Source: CATOSP01 sp965197545
Lineage (GTDB): Bacteria > Chloroflexota > Dehalococcoidia > Lucifugimonadales > UBA3495
NCBI GenBank assembly: GCA_965197545.1
Contig: CBDANJ010000008.1
Span: 2,604,001 to 2,668,000 of the forward strand
Direction: 5' to 3'
DNA length: 64,000 nt
Position numbers and translations under genes: made by a program
Part shown: piece by piece, positions 59,564 to 64,000 of the stretch
Position numbering within the stretch: position 1 is the first letter of the stretch
Layout: each line of letters opens with the position of its first letter
Notes under the pieces: model-generated
The model's input: the letters and a program-made list of their open reading frames with translations, nothing else
Databases searched by the model: none
What the model was told of the DNA's origin: nothing

Positions 59564-60631
59564 ATGGCAGACGCAACTCTCACCGCAAGAAGACCCAAGT
59601 CTCTGCTGCCTTCGTGGCAGACGATAAGCTATGTGCTGCGGCGCTGGCCAGTGATCCCCTTGTTCATACTCGCCGTTCTGCTATTCGTCGGTATCTTCGC
59701 GCCGTTGATTTCTCCCCACGACCCTCTGGAGATCGACTTGGAGGCGAGGAACACGCCGCCCTTCTGGGTTTCCCCAGAATTGACCTCCGTCACTGTAACG
59801 CAGCGGGTGGACAAGTTGAGTGCGGAGGCCCGATTCCAGATCACTCTAAGGAACGTCCAAAAGGAGTTCCCCGATAGACAATGGGCGGTAGGCGACACTG
59901 TTGCAATCGAATCAAAACCCGGCGGGACGACCAATCACCTGCTGGGGACCGACCAGACCGGACGGGACACTCTAAGCCGGATAATTCACGGCGCCAGGGT
60001 ATCCCTGCTGGTGACTGCCGTCTCCCTCTCCAGCGGGCTGGTGGTGGGGACAGTGCTGGGTCTGGTGGCGGGTTACGCGGACCAGATCTTCCCCAGGTTT
60101 GGAAACCACATCGACGAAGGGATCATGAGGGTGGTGGAGATTACCTACGCAGTACCCACTATCCTGATCGCCCTGGTCATCGTGATTGTCTTCGGTCAGA
60201 GCTTTGTGGTCCTGTTAGGGCTGCTGGCGTTTGTCGCCTGGAACGCTTTCCCGCGCAACGTGCGGGCGGAAGTGCTGTCCCTGAAGACGTCCGACTACGT
60301 GGCCCTGGCCAAGGTGGCGGGCGCTGGCCCAATGCGGATCATGTTCGTGCATATCTTCCCCGGCGTAACCAACACCATCCTGGTCATCGCAACGCTACGG
60401 GTCGGACAACTGATCCTCACTGAAGCGATCCTGAGCTTCTTGGGCGCGGGCATCCCGCCTCCCAAGCCGGCCTGGGGCGCGATGGTTGCCGACGGCCGCG
60501 AGTACCTGGCAGACGCCTGGTGGATCGCCTTGTTCCCCGGAGTGTGCATCTTCCTGGTGGTGATGGCCCTCAACTTCCTGGGTGACTGGATGCGCGACCG
60601 CTTCGACCCCAGGCTAAGGCAACTGGAGTAG
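59564..60631 (+). CDS. ABC transporter permease, OppC/DppC type
   Basis: A 355-residue permease. The N-terminal helix WPVIPLFILAVLLFVGIFAP precedes an unusually long insert of about 90 residues between the first helix and the GTDQTGRDTLSRIIHGARVS motif, which usually follows closely. The EAA loop is YVALAKVAGAGPMRIMFVHI, followed by FPGVTNTILV. It is the partner of the OppB-type protein. The extra segment (TVTQRVDKLSAEARFQITLR) is predicted outside the membrane and could contact the binding protein. Confidence 0.92.
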   Translation: MADATLTARRPKSLLPSWQTISYVLRRWPVIPLFILAVLLFVGIFAPLISPHDPLEIDLEARNTPPFWVSPELTSVTVTQRVDKLSAEARFQITLRNVQKEFPDRQWAVGDTVAIESKPGGTTNHLLGTDQTGRDTLSRIIHGARVSLLVTAVSLSSGLVVGTVLGLVAGYADQIFPRFGNHIDEGIMRVVEITYAVPTILIALVIVIVFGQSFVVLLGLLAFVAWNAFPRNVRAEVLSLKTSDYVALAKVAGAGPMRIMFVHIFPGVTNTILVIATLRVGQLILTEAILSFLGAGIPPPKPAWGAMVADGREYLADAWWIALFPGVCIFLVVMALNFLGDWMRDRFDPRLRQLE

Positions 60632-60724
60632 TTCGAGTTGCCGGTGGCCAGTGGTTAATAACAAGTGACCAGGTAGACCAGGACCGAAAATTGGCCACTG
60701 GCACAAATTGAGAGGTTAGGATAC

Positions 60725-61714
60725 ATGGCCGCTACCGAAACACAGGACGACGTAGTCCTTTCAGTAAAGGATTTGCGGACCTACTTCCGCACCCGGTGGG
60801 GCGAGGTCAAGGCCGTCGACGGAGTTAACTTCGATCTGCGAAAGGGCGAGACCCTGGGTATAGTCGGCGAGTCCGGCTGCGGCAAGTCGGTGACCATGCT
60901 CTCCCTGATGCGGTTGATACCCATACCGCCAGGGCGCATCGTGGACGGTTCGATCACTCTGGACGGTGAGGACCTGTTGCAGTTATCGGAAGACGATATG
61001 AGCAAGGTCCGCGGCAGTAAGATCGGACTCATCATTCAGGACCCCATGACGTCTCTGAACCCGGTGTTCACCATCGGCAATCAGGTCACCGAGGCCATCC
61101 GCATCCACCAAGACATTCCGCGGCAAAGCGTTATGGACCGGGCCTTGGACGTGCTGCGGAAGGTCAACATCCCTGCCGCCGAGTCCAGGGTAAGGGACTA
61201 CCCCCACCAGATGAGCGGCGGTATGCGCCAGCGCGTGGTGGGGGCCATAGGCATTTCGTGCCAGCCCATGGTACTGATCGCGGACGAGCCGACGACCTCC
61301 CTGGATGTCACCATTCAGGCGCAGTACCTCAAGCTGCTGAAGGACATTCAGCAGGACTCCGATCTCTCCTTGATTTTCATCACCCACGACTTTGGGATCG
61401 TGGCCAAGATGTGCGACCGGGTGGCCGTCATGTATGCGGGCAGAATCGTGGAGATGGGCAGCGTCCGTGACATCTTCAACAACGCCTCCCACCCCTACAC
61501 CGAAGCTCTGCTGGCGTCGGTGCCCAAAATGGAGGAGGACGTGGAACGGCTCTACGCCATCGATGGCCAGCCTCCCACTCTCCATAACCTGCCCGCCGGT
61601 TGCTCTTTCGCCGCCCGCTGTCCTTACGTCATGGACAAATGCCGGCAGGAGTACCCACCCGAGTTCCCCGTAAACGAGGGCCACTACTCCGCATGTTGGA
61701 GACTAGAAGAATGA
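60725..61714 (+). CDS. ABC transporter ATPase, OppD/DppD type
   Basis: A 329-residue ATP-binding subunit. Walker A is GESGCGKSVTMLSLMRL. The signature is PHQMSGGMRQRVVGAIGISC, and Walker B is MVLIADEPTTSLDVTIQ. The C-terminal oligopeptide/dipeptide extension has CSFAARCPYVMDKC, with cysteines that in some family members bind an iron-sulfur cluster. It powers import with the OppF-type subunit, whose gene overlaps its stop (ATGA). AGGTTAGGA precedes the ATG. Confidence 0.93.
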   Translation: MAATETQDDVVLSVKDLRTYFRTRWGEVKAVDGVNFDLRKGETLGIVGESGCGKSVTMLSLMRLIPIPPGRIVDGSITLDGEDLLQLSEDDMSKVRGSKIGLIIQDPMTSLNPVFTIGNQVTEAIRIHQDIPRQSVMDRALDVLRKVNIPAAESRVRDYPHQMSGGMRQRVVGAIGISCQPMVLIADEPTTSLDVTIQAQYLKLLKDIQQDSDLSLIFITHDFGIVAKMCDRVAVMYAGRIVEMGSVRDIFNNASHPYTEALLASVPKMEEDVERLYAIDGQPPTLHNLPAGCSFAARCPYVMDKCRQEYPPEFPVNEGHYSACWRLEE

Positions 61715-62721
61715 CCATGACGAGCCCAGCCGCAAGCACACCTAGCGCCGGTACCGGACAGGTGCTGCTTGAGGCGCGCAATCTAAAGAAGTATTTCCCG
61801 GTTACCCGCGGGATCCTCTTGTCCAGAGTCACCGGCCATATCAAAGCCGTGGACGGCGTCTCCTTCCAACTCCACGAGGGAGAGACCCTCGGCATCGTGG
61901 GTGAGTCCGGCTGCGGTAAGACCACCACGGCCAAGATGCTCCTGATGCTGGAACGCCCCACCGAAGGCACTATCCTCTTCAAGGGCGATGACGTCTACGG
62001 CGGCAACGAGTCAAAGCGCAAGGAGTACCGCAGTTCCGTGCAGGCGGTGTTCCAGGACCCCTGGAGTTCGCTCAACCCTCGGATGCGGGTCAAAGACCTT
62101 GTCGCCGAGCCCATGGTGATCAACTGGCAGCTCTCCCGCAGCGAGATTCAGCAGAGGGTGATGGAACTGCTGAACAACGTGGGCCTGAACGACTACCACT
62201 CCAACCTCTACCCACACGAGTTCAGTGGAGGCCAAAGACAGAGGTTGGCCGTGGCAAGGGCGCTCTCGCTGAACCCCGAGGTTATCGTGCTGGACGAGCC
62301 GGTGTCCGCTCTCGACGTCTCGATCCGCGCCCAGATCATGAACCTGCTGAAGGACCTGCAGTCTGAGCTCGGCCTCAGCTACATTCTGATTGCTCATCAC
62401 CTGGCAACCGTGCGTTACATGTGCCACTGGGTTGCGGTCATGTACCTAGGCCAGATCGTGGAATTGGCCCCGGTCAAGGAGCTTTTCGAGAACCCGCTGC
62501 ACCCATACACCAAAGCCCTCATGTCTGCGGCGCTGCCGTCTCACCCCGACACTCTTCAGGAAGAGATAATCCTGACGGGCGAAGTCCCTTCGCCCTTGAA
62601 CCCCCCGCCGGGATGCCACTTCCATCCCCGGTGCCCAATGGTCATGGACCACTGCTCGGTGGACATTCCGGATGTCAAGGAAGTGACCCCAGGGCATTTC
62701 GTGTCCTGCCACCTCTACTGA
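61711..62721 (+). CDS. ABC transporter ATPase, OppF/DppF type
   Basis: From ATG 61711 this is a 336-residue ATP-binding subunit. Walker A is GESGCGKTTTAKMLLML, the signature is PHEFSGGQRQRLAVARALSL, and Walker B is VIVLDEPVSALDVSIRAQ. The C-terminal cysteine-containing extension reads PPGCHFHPRCPMVMDHC. The four-base overlap with the OppD-type stop supports this start over earlier codons in the same frame; ATG 61717 is also possible. It is the last gene of the transporter operon and is followed by two hairpins at 62757-62797. Confidence 0.93.
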   Translation: MTMTSPAASTPSAGTGQVLLEARNLKKYFPVTRGILLSRVTGHIKAVDGVSFQLHEGETLGIVGESGCGKTTTAKMLLMLERPTEGTILFKGDDVYGGNESKRKEYRSSVQAVFQDPWSSLNPRMRVKDLVAEPMVINWQLSRSEIQQRVMELLNNVGLNDYHSNLYPHEFSGGQRQRLAVARALSLNPEVIVLDEPVSALDVSIRAQIMNLLKDLQSELGLSYILIAHHLATVRYMCHWVAVMYLGQIVELAPVKELFENPLHPYTKALMSAALPSHPDTLQEEIILTGEVPSPLNPPPGCHFHPRCPMVMDHCSVDIPDVKEVTPGHFVSCHLY

Positions 62722-62756
62722 TACCCGCGCCCAACTACCCTCAAGCCCTCGAGTCG

Positions 62757-62797
62757 AACGGCCCCAAGTCAGGGGCCGTTCCCGTTTCCGGAACGGG
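62757..62797 (+). terminator. Two adjacent hairpins after the transporter operon
   Basis: AACGGCCCC pairs with GGGGCCGTT across a 6-base loop (62757-62780), and CCCGTT pairs with AACGGG directly after it (62781-62797). No T-run follows, so termination may depend on Rho or be weak. Confidence 0.55.
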
Positions 62798-62940
62798 ACC
62801 ACGCGAGTCCCCAGAGCCCGGTAACGGCAGTGTCCGGCCAGGGCCGGTCCCGGCGGTTGTGTTTGCCTGGTGTGGATGGTAATCTGCCCAAGATATAACC
62901 CCGTACAACACCCACCAGACCAGCGACAGGGGTGAACTAA

Positions 62941-64000
62941 ATGACCTCTACCGTGCAATTCGACACGACCGTCACTTACGACAACGCGGGAGTTGCGGTT
63001 AACATAAGCCTGGCGTCTCCATCCGCTGGGCAGCCGGCGGAATTCCGACTTTCCGTCGACGACCTGGCCACCGGAGGGGCTGTGACTTTCTCCCACGAGG
63101 CCTGTCCGGCGGTCCACGACTTCACAAGAGGCTACACGCGCTGGTTGGGGACCAAGGGAATTCGCGCTTCCCGTGGCGCCCAGGAGATCACAGGCCAGAC
63201 GGGCGCGGACATCTCGGCTTCACATCTCCTCACCGTGCTTCAAGAAGCGGTGGACATGGTGGAACAGAAATTCGCCAGCTACAAGGGCACCTTGATTGGC
63301 TCCGAGGACTACTCCGATATCGTCTATGAAAAGCGGGACGGCGTCGCGTGGATGATGATTAACCGCCCCGAGACCTACAACGCCAAGCGGGGAATCACCA
63401 TGAACGAGATGGCCGACGCGCTGCTCGACGCGGCCCAGGACAATTCGGTCCGGGCCGTCGTGATTTCCGGTTCCGGGCCCAATGGTTTCTGCACCGGCAA
63501 CGACCAGAGCTACGACCCTGAGACCGAACGTGTGGACTATCGAGGCACCGCGCCGGTGAGCTATGGCCAGGTCATCCAACAGATGCCCCAGCCGGTCATC
63601 GCCGCCGTAGACGGCTTTGCCATTGGTTCCGGAAACATTCTGGCCTACGAGTGTGATTTCACCATCGCCACCACCCGGTCTAGGTTCGGCCAGACCGGGC
63701 CCAAGGTTGGCAGTCCCGCCGCAGGTCACGGCGTCGCGTCCCTAGCTGCCCGCGTCGGGCAGAAGAGGGCGCGGGAAATCTGGATGCTCTGCCGTCAGTA
63801 TACCGCCGAAGAAGCCTACAACATGGGCCTGGTCAACTCTGTGGTGCGTCCGGACCAACTCTGGGCCGAGGTGGACCGGTGGTTGGCGGATCTGAACCGG
63901 GTCAGTCCCGTGATTCTGCAGATGCAGAAGATCTCCTACAACCAGCACGACCACTTCATCGTTCCCGGCCAAAGCCCCGTCCAAGAGCATATCCCAGACT
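62941..64000 (+). CDS. MenB/BadI-like crotonase with an extra N-terminal domain, 3' end beyond the window
   Basis: From ATG 62941 the frame is open for 353 codons to the window end, so the C-terminus is missing. Residues 1-115 are an unrecognised strand- and helix-containing domain (including ACPAVHDFTRGYTRWLGTKG). A crotonase domain follows: DIVYEKRDGVAWMMINRPET, GFCTGNDQSYDPETE and VDGFAIGSGNILAYECDFTI. The pattern is closest to 1,4-dihydroxy-2-naphthoyl-CoA synthase and 2-ketocyclohexanecarboxyl-CoA hydrolase, which cleave or form ring C-C bonds. Which reaction applies is unclear. It is preceded by the transporter terminator hairpins and probably has its own promoter. Confidence 0.8.
   Translation, partial: MTSTVQFDTTVTYDNAGVAVNISLASPSAGQPAEFRLSVDDLATGGAVTFSHEACPAVHDFTRGYTRWLGTKGIRASRGAQEITGQTGADISASHLLTVLQEAVDMVEQKFASYKGTLIGSEDYSDIVYEKRDGVAWMMINRPETYNAKRGITMNEMADALLDAAQDNSVRAVVISGSGPNGFCTGNDQSYDPETERVDYRGTAPVSYGQVIQQMPQPVIAAVDGFAIGSGNILAYECDFTIATTRSRFGQTGPKVGSPAAGHGVASLAARVGQKRAREIWMLCRQYTAEEAYNMGLVNSVVRPDQLWAEVDRWLADLNRVSPVILQMQKISYNQHDHFIVPGQSPVQEHIPD

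Overview
The window looks like a high-GC Chloroflexota chromosome, probably a Dehalococcoidia/SAR202-like lineage. This is inferred from gene content, not from a marker tree: several CaiB/BaiF CoA-transferases, PLP-fold D-threonine-aldolase-like proteins, Uma2 proteins in a leucine operon, an Opp/Dpp transporter, and the order rpmH-rnpA-yidD-yidC-jag. No rRNA, CRISPR array or oriC was seen.

Region 1 (1-14.5 kb) is accessory and defence-like. It holds an FRG-domain gene cut by the window edge, a vapBC-type toxin-antitoxin pair, a type IIG-like restriction-methylation gene split by a frameshift, a DUF2971 gene with a hypothetical partner, a large membrane-anchored P-loop NTPase with about nine 44-residue helical repeats, an overlapping HNH-nuclease/minimal-nucleotidyltransferase pair, an IS3 transposase remnant and a TPR gene. 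A 28-29 bp direct repeat at 7592-7620 and 14438-14465, the right copy abutting a tRNA 3'-end fragment, may mark the ends of a 6.9 kb inserted element.

Region 2 (14.5-29.4 kb) moves into core genes: a conserved hypothetical, a haloacid dehalogenase and a decayed GMC oxidoreductase; a biotin-dependent acyl-CoA carboxylase operon (carboxyltransferase, biotin carboxylase and separate carrier) behind a good sigma70-type promoter; a DEDDh exonuclease; tRNA-Leu(CAA); rpmH, rnpA, yidD, two lipoproteins, yidC and jag; an Ada-type zinc domain protein and recQ.

Region 3 (29.4-38.6 kb) is CoA and amino-acid metabolism: an EstB-like hydrolase, enoyl-CoA hydratase and two CoA-transferases on the minus strand. 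Divergent from these are two PLP-fold paralogues, one lacking its PLP lysine and one frameshifted. A decayed unknown gene and a hicBA locus follow; hicA is interrupted by a small inverted-repeat element.

Region 4 (38.6-56 kb) holds one-carbon metabolism (fhs, metH), an M1 aminopeptidase, leuC-uma2-leuD-uma2, two more CoA-transferases, a small barrel protein, a thiamine-diphosphate enzyme and a membrane protein.

Region 5 (56-64 kb) is an oligopeptide/dipeptide ABC transporter operon (substrate-binding lipoprotein, two permeases, two ATPases) followed by a MenB/BadI-like crotonase running off the edge. Carboxylase, hydratases, CoA-transferases and leucine and one-carbon genes suggest heterotrophic use of peptides and acyl-CoA compounds.

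Two families of short inverted-repeat (MITE-like) elements are scattered through the window. Several genes carry single lesions of the +1 type, which may be real decay or assembly errors.
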